Below are positions 30,754-39,238 of a DNA stretch of 64,000 nucleotides, piece by piece. The notes under the pieces were generated by a model that had not been told where the DNA came from, made no database searches, and saw only the letters and a list, made by a program, of their open reading frames with translations. This DNA comes from a virus. The number at the start of each line of letters is the position of its first letter. The first letter of the stretch is position 1. The stretch covers positions 1-64,000 of IMG/VR virus record IMGVR_UViG_3300025313_000008; one strand, written 5' to 3'. A program made the translations under genes and the position numbers.

Positions 30754-32371
30754 AATTCACACCTGTAGTATTCTTTTTGGCTTCACCGGCATATAGCCTC
30801 ATTTCACCAATCTCGGCTTGATTACATTCAGATAGCCTTTTTCCAAACAAAGTATTTGCTACTCTGTCGTCATCTGAAACTTCAACGCCTCTTATTTTGC
30901 TTATGGCGTCTTCGTATTCTAAACCATGATTAATAAATAGTTCTCTTGCTATTTTATCTTCGTGATAACCGTTAAGTTTTCTGTTGTAGATTACTTCATC
31001 AACAGTTTCTGTTACTACAGGTACATCTAATGCACCTTCCATGATATCTGCTAGTGATTCTCCACCTTTTGTTTTATTACCTATATAGGATGATAAAGTT
31101 CTTGCTTCACTAGCTTTTATATTATCTTTTTCATCAATATTATATTCTTGTGCTTCTACTTCTATTACACTCATATCTACTTCATTAAGTAAGTCTGGCA
31201 CTTTTTTGTTTGAATGTGATTCTAATCCATATTTGTTAATTTGTGCATTTGCTATTTTCATTGCTCTATCCCTTGAATATTCTGGATTTTCTCTTTGAAT
31301 CGCATCTGCCATTTCTGTATGTTTGCCTGTGTGTTCTTCTTCTGAAATATCTTCTTCTGCTACTTTATCGCCAAAGTAAGTATCAAAGTCATTATGTTCA
31401 TGTGGATGCTCTGGATCATAATGTTGATGTATTGGTTTCTCTTCTTTTACTTGTTCATCATATTCATCTGGCTGTGTTTCCCCTGCACCAAGTTTTAACA
31501 ATGTCTTAAATAAAAGTGGTCTATTAACAGAATCTAATATTCTTAATGTTCTTGGATGTAATTCACTTGCAGTAACTTTTTGTGCTACTTCATTTGCATA
31601 AATATCTCTATTGGTTTGACTCTTTTCTACATCTTTGGTTGATTCCCATCCGTATTTATTTAGAATTTCTTCTTCAACTTCAATTAAAAGACTTGCTTCT
31701 GAGGCAGGTCTTCCTTCTTGTTCATATGGTGTTCTTGTTCCTTTTCTGAATAATTTATTGTCATAAAAATAATGATTTGGATTATCGTCATATTCCTTTC
31801 TTCCTTTTGGAAGTTTTGGTGTTGTTATTGTAGGACCTTCTTCTTGTGGAAATGTTTGCCTTGCAGATTCCCCTCTTATCACTCGTCTCGCCCAACTTAA
31901 ATTATCTTTTGTTAAATCTGGATCAATATCAAGTGATCTGAAATAAGCTTCTTGGCTTTCTGTTTCACTTTCCTCATTGTCATGGTTCACTTTTCTGTGA
32001 ACTCTAAAGTCTTCTTCTGCAGTAAATGTTTCCTCACAATCCTTACATTTGTATCTATTGTCTCCATCTACTTCATATACATTTGCTCCATAAGAATCAC
32101 TAAAGTATCCCATTTCATGCAATCTATTAGAAACATAGAATTGAACTGTTGGAGGAAGTGAATAATAACTCATATTTTCGTATGAGCTACTTTTCAAATC
32201 CTTTTGGTATACATTTTTTGTGTTATTAGAAATGTTTGTCTCTGTCCCCACATTCTGACCTAAAATTGTGGTTCTTGTCTCCGGACTTAATTCGTTCCAA
32301 AGTTCACCTTCACTTACCATCTCTAAGGATGGCGTATCATTGCTGATATCACTATATGAAGGGTCAGACAT
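30746..32371 (-). CDS. multidomain polyvalent-type protein with C2H2 finger, 541 aa
   Basis: It opens with Trp/Leu modules (GELWNELSPETRTTILG near 22 and YYSLPPTVQFYVSNRL near 69), then a C2H2 finger at 109-130. The segment MADAIQRENPEYSRDRAMKI near 354 fits a helical motif often seen near cleavage or linker sites of phage head proteins. It ends GEAKKNTTGVNYD. It is the first gene of the three-gene polyprotein operon. A promoter similar to that of the major capsid gene drives it, which supports late expression and virion association. Confidence 0.62.
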   Translation of the reverse strand: MSDPSYSDISNDTPSLEMVSEGELWNELSPETRTTILGQNVGTETNISNNTKNVYQKDLKSSSYENMSYYSLPPTVQFYVSNRLHEMGYFSDSYGANVYEVDGDNRYKCKDCEETFTAEEDFRVHRKVNHDNEESETESQEAYFRSLDIDPDLTKDNLSWARRVIRGESARQTFPQEEGPTITTPKLPKGRKEYDDNPNHYFYDNKLFRKGTRTPYEQEGRPASEASLLIEVEEEILNKYGWESTKDVEKSQTNRDIYANEVAQKVTASELHPRTLRILDSVNRPLLFKTLLKLGAGETQPDEYDEQVKEEKPIHQHYDPEHPHEHNDFDTYFGDKVAEEDISEEEHTGKHTEMADAIQRENPEYSRDRAMKIANAQINKYGLESHSNKKVPDLLNEVDMSVIEVEAQEYNIDEKDNIKASEARTLSSYIGNKTKGGESLADIMEGALDVPVVTETVDEVIYNRKLNGYHEDKIARELFINHGLEYEDAISKIRGVEVSDDDRVANTLFGKRLSECNQAEIGEMRLYAGEAKKNTTGVNYD

Positions 32372-32392
32372 AAATTTAATTAGATTTTCTAC

Positions 32393-32405
32393 TTTATAAG
32401 CATAT
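32393..32405 (-). promoter_or_regulatory. class B (late-type) promoter
   Basis: The minus strand reads TATGCTTATAAAG, with the TATA centre 26 bases before the ATG at 32371, followed by ATTAAATTT at the start site. The major capsid gene has the same combination (AATGCTTATAAAGG plus AAATTTAATTAGT). The similarity suggests shared timing. Confidence 0.55.
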
Positions 32406-32438
32406 ACTAAAATTATTGCAATATAAGCATTTCTATAC

Positions 32439-33089
32439 CTAAATATTAGTTGTAATCAATACTTCTGGATATTTACCACTTACCACATATTCGCTTTTTA
32501 CCAATTTGTTTCTAAACCCCGATTTAAGCATTGTTTTGTTCTCTTTACGTGTTGTAATTATGAATTTTCCTTTCATGTTCTTACAAAGTTCTATGACTTC
32601 TTCATCGTACTTTCTTACACTTTCCCTATTAAAACATGAAAATTTCTGTAGATAATAGCTTTTGTTCCATGGTGGATCAATAAGAAAGAACGTATATTCG
32701 TCATCCCAATGCTTCATACAATCAACAAAATCGTCATTAGATATAAATGCTGATGATAGGAACTCTTTGTATAACCATACGCGAATAAAATTTGATTTGT
32801 CGTTTAAAACTGCCGTTTGAATTCTAAATCCATCTTTTCTTTTTAATGCTTCTTGATAAACCTTGGCTGTTCCAGCAAATGGTTCTACATAAGTGATACA
32901 TGGCGATGGTATCATTTGTGCTATTTTTCTTGCCGTACCAGCCAGACCCGGATAACCAGCCCATCGCTTTTTGTCGTCTATCCTTGGTAAGTGTATTGAT
33001 TTTTGACCTAACCTATTAGTTATTGTAATTGGTATATATTCACCAATTTTTTCGGATTTTGTTTTTATTCCCCTCCACTTAGAATTCAT
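32439..33089 (-). CDS. D12-class DNA adenine methyltransferase (Dam-like)
   Basis: The SAM-binding motif is YVEPFAGTAKVY and the catalytic motif is FFLIDPPW, in the order I then IV seen in D12/Dam enzymes. The N-terminus (KRWAGYPGLAGTARKIAQMI) fits the family's substrate loop. At 216 residues it is slightly short but complete. It methylates adenine in viral DNA, most likely to avoid host restriction, and complements the Mom-like protein at 10255. Confidence 0.82.
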   Translation of the reverse strand: MNSKWRGIKTKSEKIGEYIPITITNRLGQKSIHLPRIDDKKRWAGYPGLAGTARKIAQMIPSPCITYVEPFAGTAKVYQEALKRKDGFRIQTAVLNDKSNFIRVWLYKEFLSSAFISNDDFVDCMKHWDDEYTFFLIDPPWNKSYYLQKFSCFNRESVRKYDEEVIELCKNMKGKFIITTRKENKTMLKSGFRNKLVKSEYVVSGKYPEVLITTNI

Positions 33090-33498
33090 ATCGCTTCACA
33101 AAATAGTCAAACAGCCCTTGATATTCCTTTATTGGATGTACTTTAGTTTCCATTAGTGAAATTATCTTAAAGTCCTCGTTAATCATTAATACTGGAGCAC
33201 CTTCCATAAGTGCTCTTATAGCCATACGAATGTCTTTTGTAACTAAAACCCAACCACTTTCTTTTACCCATCGAATAAGCAATCTATCATCAGTTCCACG
33301 TTTGAACTTCTTTTTACTATTCATTATCTTATATTGTGGAAACATTTCAATATCTTCATTGGACATTGCGGTGTTTTCATCAATAAGAAATCCTTTTGGT
33401 TTCCAACCAAGTCTAAAATTCTTTTGAATCCTAGTTTCGCCCGGTCTTAATTTGCCTCCAGCATAAAATATATCTTTTTTACCGAATCCTAAGACCAT
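33079..33498 (-). CDS. PIN-like (DUF5615/Mut7-C type) putative RNase, 139 aa
   Basis: GFLIDENTAMSNEDI supplies the first acidic residue. KRGTDDRLLIRWVKESGWVL and TKDIRMAIRALMEGAPVLMI follow the PIN-like order of Asp residues. It would be a small RNase or DNA-structure nuclease. It sits between the Cas4-like nuclease and the methylase with short overlaps. Assignment is from motif order only. Confidence 0.62.
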   Translation of the reverse strand: MVLGFGKKDIFYAGGKLRPGETRIQKNFRLGWKPKGFLIDENTAMSNEDIEMFPQYKIMNSKKKFKRGTDDRLLIRWVKESGWVLVTKDIRMAIRALMEGAPVLMINEDFKIISLMETKVHPIKEYQGLFDYFVKRYEF

Positions 33499-34247
33499 GG
33501 TGGTATCAACTCTTTTGGTGGATCACATATCTTTCTAAATGGACAATATTTACAATATTTAGTAATAACCCTATCCGGCTCTACTAATTGTTTTATTTTA
33601 TCTAATCTATCTGTTACCCATAATCTAATTTCATCTACTGGCTTTAAATCAAATACAAATGGCAATGGATCTTTAAATGAAGTCGCCTTATCCAAGTAAA
33701 GAAGAACGCCTTTTTTTGCTTGTACACCATCACAAATATAGTTCAATAGTTTATAGATATTAAGTTGATTTACATAGCTTTCATCTGGCTCTGTTAATTC
33801 TTTCTTTTCATAAGAACCGCCGTTTCTGTAGTTTATCTTTAATGATGACCATGTTTTCTTATCTGCTATAACTAATTCCCCTTCCCATTCAATCAAATCA
33901 TCTGCCGTTCCTGTAACACAATCAAACAAATTATAATCATTAATATCCTTTACATCTATTGGTTTCATAGTCCTTATATTGGCACTAAACTTAACCTCAT
34001 TTTTTCTTGATAATGGTGTTTCTCTATGTAGAAGCTGACCAACATAGAAATTAGCAATGGATTCTGCACTAAGTGGTTCTGGCTTTTCCCTAAACTCGTA
34101 CCAACTCTTTCTCATACATGCCCCTGTAATATGTGAAGCATGAACTGTCCTGCTACGCTTTTCTCCACCAACTACTAACTGTTTCTGTGTTTCTTTGAAT
34201 CTTCTTATTACTTCTTCCCCTAGTCTTTTATCTTCTAATGATTCCAT
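33489..34247 (-). CDS. Cas4/RecB-like Fe-S exonuclease
   Basis: The start at 34247 overlaps the upstream stop (TAATG). The PD-(D/E)xK core is visible as TGTADDLIEWEGELVIADKK. A first Cys lies in GACMRKSW, and three more in the C-terminal CKYCPFRKIC. This is the four-Cys [4Fe-4S] layout of Cas4-type exonucleases. Such enzymes in viruses process DNA ends for recombination or replication. There is no CRISPR locus here, so adaptation is not implied. About 252 residues, a normal size. Confidence 0.82.
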   Translation of the reverse strand: MESLEDKRLGEEVIRRFKETQKQLVVGGEKRSRTVHASHITGACMRKSWYEFREKPEPLSAESIANFYVGQLLHRETPLSRKNEVKFSANIRTMKPIDVKDINDYNLFDCVTGTADDLIEWEGELVIADKKTWSSLKINYRNGGSYEKKELTEPDESYVNQLNIYKLLNYICDGVQAKKGVLLYLDKATSFKDPLPFVFDLKPVDEIRLWVTDRLDKIKQLVEPDRVITKYCKYCPFRKICDPPKELIPPWS

Positions 34248-34423
34248 TATGGATGCCTCCTTGGATCTGTCCATGGTATATGATCTTCTTTCAATTTCTT
34301 TATCCATATCTTCTTTACATCTCTTTCTGGATAGTATTCAGTATGAGTCACTTCATATTCAAAACTAGGTTTACCCACAATCAATATTTTTTTATCTTCA
34401 TCTATATATATTTCAACTGTCAT
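34247..34423 (-). CDS. hypothetical protein, 58 aa
   Basis: The frame begins MTVEIYIDEDKKILIVGKPS, beta-rich, then has a basic helix. The stop overlaps the Cas4-like start as TAATG, and the start touches the upstream stop. The role is unknown; the tight coupling suggests a link with the nuclease. Confidence 0.5.
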   Translation of the reverse strand: MTVEIYIDEDKKILIVGKPSFEYEVTHTEYYPERDVKKIWIKKLKEDHIPWTDPRRHP

Positions 34424-34672
34424 TTACCATAACCCCGATTTATATTTATCATATCTATTATCCAATAAACTATATGATACTGGATCTTTATTCCATCTTT
34501 CTGGCATTTCTGTTTCACAATCCCACCAAATATGTAAACCAGTATCTTCAGTAACTGTTCCTCCTTTCTTTAAAATTTCTTGTACTTCTGGAATAAAATC
34601 TATTAATCTATTACGACCAAAATGAACTGAACCGTCATACACATGAACATTAAATTCTCCTTCACAAACCAT
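34424..34672 (-). CDS. hypothetical protein, 82 aa
   Basis: A soluble mixed protein with FNVHVYDGSVHFGRNRL, then the Trp-rich GLHIWWDCETEMPERW. No motif was recognised. It lies one base downstream of the P-loop kinase gene. Confidence 0.5.
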   Translation of the reverse strand: MVCEGEFNVHVYDGSVHFGRNRLIDFIPEVQEILKKGGTVTEDTGLHIWWDCETEMPERWNKDPVSYSLLDNRYDKYKSGLW

Positions 34673-34673
34673 A

Positions 34674-35288
34674 TTATTTCCTCGTAATGAAGTACTCCTG
34701 CTTCTTTCCTAATAGATTCAATACAAGCCCTGTAATATAGTTAACAGTTTCATTATTGCCAAGTCTTTCTTCATATTGCACTTGCTCTCTCTTTAAGAAT
34801 TCCTTAACCTTATTATCTATTAGTTTTGCTCCATTAAAGCTTTCTTGTCTTCCTATTTTCAGATATGGTTTTACCCTCTTTATGTAAAAATTCAAATTAT
34901 TATATTTTTTGAACTCCCTCATTACCATGGCATGATATAACTCATCAAGTGGATCTTGATATACACTGCTTAATAAAATTGGAGAATCAGTAACCATTAC
35001 ATCTACTTTACCATTAAGTCTAAATTGTCTTTTTGCCTGTTCAGTAAAGATATCCAAATCATTTCTTTGAATGTGAAGCCTTTCCTCCCATACCAAATCC
35101 TTTGCATATTCTGATACATATTCAGCATTAATATTATGGTGTTTCAATAAAGTAAACACTCCAGTTGCACATGTGCTTTTTCCAGCTCCTGCTCCTGCAA
35201 ACAAATTTACACATATTGTAGGTGTTTTAGCCGTATATCTTTTTTTAATGTATTCTGCTCTTTCTTTCTTGGTCAATCTCTTTCTCAT
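34674..35288 (-). CDS. P-loop kinase/ATPase of the NadR/Ttd14 type
   Basis: Walker A is FAGAGAGKST near residue 31. The segment EYVSEYAKDLVWEERLHI and the following VMVTDSPILLSSVY match the NadR-type (AAA_28) nucleotide kinase pattern, in which the Asp of the DSP motif is catalytic. In NadR this domain phosphorylates nicotinamide riboside. The adenylyltransferase domain is absent. Co-occurrence with a NAMPT at 39286 suggests a role in NAD supply, although the family also includes kinases of other substrates. Confidence 0.65.
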   Translation of the reverse strand: MRKRLTKKERAEYIKKRYTAKTPTICVNLFAGAGAGKSTCATGVFTLLKHHNINAEYVSEYAKDLVWEERLHIQRNDLDIFTEQAKRQFRLNGKVDVMVTDSPILLSSVYQDPLDELYHAMVMREFKKYNNLNFYIKRVKPYLKIGRQESFNGAKLIDNKVKEFLKREQVQYEERLGNNETVNYITGLVLNLLGKKQEYFITRK

Positions 35289-35560
35289 TTGTTATCCTCT
35301 CTAAATTTTTCAATCTTATGTTTTAATCCCTCTTTTTTAAGATATTCAGGGTTAACATCATACATTATTGCTCCTTTATCATATGCCGTCCATTTTATTG
35401 CACCTTTGTGTAATTTTTCAATTCCAGCCATTACTTTTTTACACCTATGACATCTAATAAAAATCTCTTCTCCCACTTCATGTCCATTTTCCTTTACCTC
35501 TTCATTATAATCTTCTGGACTCCAATCGTGGTCTAATAAACACTTTAATCTTCCAAACAT
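35285..35560 (-). CDS. zinc-binding protein, 91 aa
   Basis: A Cys/His group (CLLDHDW, then RCHRCKK) with a helical C-terminus. The stop/start overlap with the kinase gene suggests coupling. The pattern resembles small DUF1660-like phage proteins (HDW...CxxC), but the match is loose. The function is unknown. Confidence 0.5.
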   Translation of the reverse strand: MFGRLKCLLDHDWSPEDYNEEVKENGHEVGEEIFIRCHRCKKVMAGIEKLHKGAIKWTAYDKGAIMYDVNPEYLKKEGLKHKIEKFREDNK

Positions 35561-35591
35561 TGTATATCTAACATCCTATCCCTTATATTAA

Positions 35592-37568
35592 CTAAACCAA
35601 TGTAACCTCATTACTTGGTTGTTGTACTGATATTACTCCATTTTTGGTTAGTTGGCTAATATATATTCTTGCTTCTTCAGCCGATTTCCATTTGCCACTA
35701 GATACCATTTGTGTTACTATATCATCTACAAATACACAACCTTCCTCAACAATTTTCTTCATTTCATGATATAATACTCTAAATGCTACGTCTTTTGATG
35801 TTCTACCCATATCTTTTAATAAACCTGTTTGACTAAGTTTATCTGCTTCTGCAAGCGTAAGACCAAAAGTTGCTAATTCCTTTTTATAGAATTCAACAGC
35901 CATATCAGCATATTCTTCCGTTACCTCTTCTTGAAGATCCAGTTTTGCAAACGCCTCAGCCTTTCTTTTTGATACAACAATTCGTCTATTATCTATCAAT
36001 GAATTTTTCTTATATTTGCCTCTCTCTGAAAATGCTAATGATAATTTATATATAGCTTTTTCTGACATTGTTGGTTCTAATAATCGAGCATAATTTAAAA
36101 ACTCGTTTAATTCTTCTTCGCTTAATGTATTTTCAGGTCTTTTTTCATTGGCATCGTTTAATATAAACTTGGCAAGTTCAAAATCCTTTTGTGCGTCAGG
36201 TATATCATATAATCTTATTACTATGTCAAATCTTGAAACAACCCTATCTGTTAATCCTAGATTTTCCAGTATAGATAATCTATCGTTCCATTCTGCGAAT
36301 ACAGGGTTGGTACAAGCTATTATGGTTGTACTACATGGAAAGGTTGGATTTCCATATCCTGTGATCGGTCTTGAATATTCTTCGTTTTCCATTGCAGTTA
36401 ATATCATATCATAAATCACTTTATCTCCTTTTTCAAATTCATCAAGAAATACGTGTCCTCCATTATATTTTACCAAAACTCCTGCTCCTAATGCCTTTTT
36501 ACCATCTGGCGTATCAACAACACCAAAAAATAATCCAAACTTACTAGCAGATGGAATACTTGTTAAACATCCTTTACGAGATACAGCTTTAATGAATTTT
36601 GAAGTAGAAGACTTGGCTGAACCCGGCGGACCGACTATAAGTACATGAATTCTTCCACGCTTATTTTCTGTTTTATTTCCACCAACTAATGCCAATAAAA
36701 GAGCCATTTTTTGATCACTATTGCCAGTAATGTAGTAAGCAAAACTTCTAACCAGTAAATCTCTTAATTTTCCTTCCTTAGCCAATTTTTTATATTCTTC
36801 TATTTTTTCGGGTGTTGGTAATTTATCCTTTGGTTTTTCTATGCTTGTTACGCTTACTGCATCTATTATTATTTTACTTACTTCAGTATTCTTCATTGGT
36901 ATTGATTTAAACATTCCTGTAACTCTTATGTATTCATTCATTTTAAATTGTTTTGTTTGTTCACGATGAAGCTTTACTGTAAATGTTCTATCGTCTATAT
37001 CAAGTGTTATATCTTTTCCATCTTTTACATAAATGCTTTTTATTGTTTCTGATTCTGAATTTCCTATCCTTGTTAAACGTTCTTCACATATAGGGCATTC
37101 CGGTCTTTCTTCATAAATATCAAATGAATATTCTTGTCCATCTCTACAACCTTTACATATAAAAAGTGCTTGAATTGCTTCAGCATATTCTTGTCCAACT
37201 GAAGAAACTTGACAATCAAAAGTAATAATTTTTCTTTCATGTTCTTCTGCACTGATGTTTTGGATAGTAATATCCACTGGTATTTCTATAAATAAATCTA
37301 TTCGTTGATATTCCTTTACGGTTTTTGATATTTCACTTAATTGTTCATCATTAAAATTACATTTAATATATGCCTTTATCAGTGCTTTTCTAATCACATT
37401 TCTAAAATTACCTTTTGTTTCGCCAAGTACATTATTTAAAAATTCATTGTCCTTTAATGATATCTTGAAAACTGTTGTAGGAGTTAACGATTCTATATCT
37501 TCTAATCTCGTTGAAAGAAAATATTCAGATAATTCTTTTTCTAGCGTTAAAACTGTCATTATAGTCAC
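35592..37568 (-). CDS. mcm: archaeal MCM replicative helicase
   Basis: The 658-residue protein has an OB/zinc N-terminal domain with Cys at 138, 141, 158 and 161. The AAA+ core has Walker A GPPGSAKS (313-320), Walker B VFLDEFEK (373-380) and the arginine finger SRFD (445-448). A C-terminal winged-helix segment ends the protein (SQLTKNGVISVQ). It unwinds DNA ahead of the viral fork as a hexamer. The class A TATA box is 27 bases before the fourth codon (ATG at 37559), so translation may begin there. Virus-encoded MCMs are known in archaeal elements. Confidence 0.93.
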   Translation of the reverse strand: MTIMTVLTLEKELSEYFLSTRLEDIESLTPTTVFKISLKDNEFLNNVLGETKGNFRNVIRKALIKAYIKCNFNDEQLSEISKTVKEYQRIDLFIEIPVDITIQNISAEEHERKIITFDCQVSSVGQEYAEAIQALFICKGCRDGQEYSFDIYEERPECPICEERLTRIGNSESETIKSIYVKDGKDITLDIDDRTFTVKLHREQTKQFKMNEYIRVTGMFKSIPMKNTEVSKIIIDAVSVTSIEKPKDKLPTPEKIEEYKKLAKEGKLRDLLVRSFAYYITGNSDQKMALLLALVGGNKTENKRGRIHVLIVGPPGSAKSSTSKFIKAVSRKGCLTSIPSASKFGLFFGVVDTPDGKKALGAGVLVKYNGGHVFLDEFEKGDKVIYDMILTAMENEEYSRPITGYGNPTFPCSTTIIACTNPVFAEWNDRLSILENLGLTDRVVSRFDIVIRLYDIPDAQKDFELAKFILNDANEKRPENTLSEEELNEFLNYARLLEPTMSEKAIYKLSLAFSERGKYKKNSLIDNRRIVVSKRKAEAFAKLDLQEEVTEEYADMAVEFYKKELATFGLTLAEADKLSQTGLLKDMGRTSKDVAFRVLYHEMKKIVEEGCVFVDDIVTQMVSSGKWKSAEEARIYISQLTKNGVISVQQPSNEVTLV

Positions 37569-37581
37569 TTGTATTTAACTG

Positions 37582-37598
37582 TATTATAAACGTTTGTG
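37582..37598 (-). promoter_or_regulatory. class A promoter of the MCM gene
   Basis: The minus strand reads CACAAACGTTTATAATA, with the shared ACAAACGTTTATA element. The TATA centre is about 27 bases from the ATG at 37559, which argues for that start over 37568 if the mRNA is leaderless. Confidence 0.55.
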
Positions 37599-37628
37599 AA
37601 TTAAGTAAATTTAAAGTTAAATAAAAAT

Positions 37629-37889
37629 TTAACTTGCAATTTGTTCTGAATGATAAAGTCTTTCATGTTCTTTATTTCCCTTATCTTTTTGATAGTAACC
37701 TTCACAATAAAGACATTTTGCATATGCGTCTTTTCCTAAAAATCGTTGTTTGTCTTTGTCTCTCCAACAATTACATGGTTCACCAGTTGCTGGATCTATT
37801 GGTGGTTGTGGTATACCTGTCCATGGCTTCCATGCCAAGGTCTTATCACAATTTCTACACTTTGGAGGCTCTCGCTTCACTTGGATCAT
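37629..37889 (-). CDS. zinc-finger protein, 86 aa
   Basis: CRNCDKTL, CNCW and CLYCEGYYQKDKG, followed by H-x4-H, give at least two metal sites, the last a C2H2-like finger. The ATG overlaps the upstream gene by about 35 bases. A GTG three codons later shortens the overlap. The function is unknown. Confidence 0.55.
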   Translation of the reverse strand: MIQVKREPPKCRNCDKTLAWKPWTGIPQPPIDPATGEPCNCWRDKDKQRFLGKDAYAKCLYCEGYYQKDKGNKEHERLYHSEQIAS

Positions 37890-38301
37890 CCCATAAACCT
37901 AATGCTTTGAGTACTTCCTCCTTTGATGCCATATCTATTTCATGACTTCTTTTAGGGTTCCACAAATTTGGAAATTTATCTGCATAAAAATCATAAACTG
38001 CCCACTTTGCCTGACCAAGGGCTTCTTTTTGATACCAATCCTTTATACCTCTTTTTTTGGAAGCTTGATGTATAGCACCCATTAATCTAATGGCGATCTT
38101 CTCAGATGGAATAGCAATATCCAAAACACAATTTGGAGCACTTGCACCATCAATCTTTAAATTCTTTACTACATATTCTTGTTTAACTAAAGCCACTCCC
38201 AATCTATCTCTCAAAATCCTAGCACATCTAACTTGTTCTCGGCGATATTCAGTATTTCCCTGTTCGCCCATGTTTCTTAATATCCAGTTACTGTTTCCCA
38301 T
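37855..38301 (-). CDS. putative PD-(D/E)xK-like endonuclease, 148 aa
   Basis: The start MGNSNWILRN at 38301 avoids a 37-base overlap. The core reads CVLDIAIPSEKIAIRLMGAI, then KEALGQAKWAVYDF. This resembles small Vsr/DUF559-type nucleases in the order D...E-x-K followed by a helix with Arg/Lys. The match is weak because the second acidic position is displaced. It sits amid replication genes. Confidence 0.45.
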   Translation of the reverse strand: MGNSNWILRNMGEQGNTEYRREQVRCARILRDRLGVALVKQEYVVKNLKIDGASAPNCVLDIAIPSEKIAIRLMGAIHQASKKRGIKDWYQKEALGQAKWAVYDFYADKFPNLWNPKRSHEIDMASKEEVLKALGLWDDPSEARASKV

Positions 38302-38327
38302 TTTATCACCATAAGTAAAAAATAAAT

Positions 38328-38579
38328 TTAAGCCTTTACCCCCAACACATATGGTTTGTTCCAATATGGCGATTTACACCTTGGGTTAGGGCAATTTTTA
38401 GGCTCAACTGTTTCAACACCAATAATCTTTCCTACATTATTTCTCTCTACAACCGCTCTTAAAAACCACTCATAGTTACAGGTTCTGCAAGAACGTTTTG
38501 GCGTTTGTAGGTAATTAAACTTGCTCCCCATGAAAGTTGTATATACTTTACTGAATATATACTTATAGCCACTTAGCAT
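38328..38579 (-). CDS. zinc-ribbon-like protein, 83 aa
   Basis: CRTCNYEWFLR and CPNPRC form a ribbon with a beta hairpin between (VVERNNVGKIIGVETVEPKN). The resemblance to small archaeal rubredoxin-like ribbons is superficial. It overlaps the phosphoesterase gene by 7 bases. The function is unknown. Confidence 0.55.
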   Translation of the reverse strand: MLSGYKYIFSKVYTTFMGSKFNYLQTPKRSCRTCNYEWFLRAVVERNNVGKIIGVETVEPKNCPNPRCKSPYWNKPYVLGVKA

Positions 38580-39238
38580 TTTATGACTACTGGTTCGTTA
38601 ACCAAATTGTAATTTTCATTCACTACAGAACAGTTTATAAATGTAGTATCCTTTTTCTTGAGAATTCCATATCCTTCATGGATGTGTCCAAATATGTTAT
38701 ATTTTGGCTTGTTTCTTTCAATTTTTACTAGTAATAACTCATCGCCTACATGTTCGTTGGGATTAAATCCTGTTTCTGCCACTTTATCCAATATGCCTTT
38801 TGGTGGACAATGAGTTAACAATATATCTGCATTTCTTGGCATCCCTTTCCATGCTCCCTTCATGTCATATCTAGGCTTACCAAATGCAAAATAGTTATAA
38901 ACTTCACTATTCCATGGCGTATAAGGCGAACCCCAAATTTTTATTCCTTCTACTTCTACAGTATTATTTAACAGATAATAGGCATTAGTAAATATCTTAT
39001 ATCCAAGTGCTTTATCCTTTCCTAATGATATATCATGATTACCAGCTATTACTATCTTATATGGATGTGGTTGTTTTCCAAACCAATCATTAAGATCCAT
39101 TAATACGTCTATTTCTCCCGACATTGTTAAATCCCCCGCATGTAATAATATATCACCATCTGGAACGTTTACATGATGATGAAACCCATGTGTATCAGAT
39201 AAACAAACTATCTTAGTCAATTTTGTGTACTTCCACAT
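38573..39238 (-). CDS. calcineurin-like metallophosphoesterase
   Basis: All signature motifs occur in order: SDTHG near 14, HAGDLT near 34, AGNHD near 65, LLTHCPPKG near 145, and GHIHEGYG near 190. The 221-residue size is standard. The substrate could be a cyclic or signalling nucleotide, or a phosphorylated protein. A viral phosphoesterase can destroy defence second messengers, which is an inference only. It overlaps a zinc micro-gene and follows NAMPT. Confidence 0.85.
   Translation of the reverse strand: MWKYTKLTKIVCLSDTHGFHHHVNVPDGDILLHAGDLTMSGEIDVLMDLNDWFGKQPHPYKIVIAGNHDISLGKDKALGYKIFTNAYYLLNNTVEVEGIKIWGSPYTPWNSEVYNYFAFGKPRYDMKGAWKGMPRNADILLTHCPPKGILDKVAETGFNPNEHVGDELLLVKIERNKPKYNIFGHIHEGYGILKKKDTTFINCSVVNENYNLVNEPVVIKC

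Noticed and set aside
33489-34247. CRISPR-associated Cas4
   Set aside because: The fold is Cas4-like, but no repeat array, Cas1 or Cas2 was seen. Cas4-like nucleases are common in viruses without CRISPR, so the label is kept as Fe-S exonuclease.
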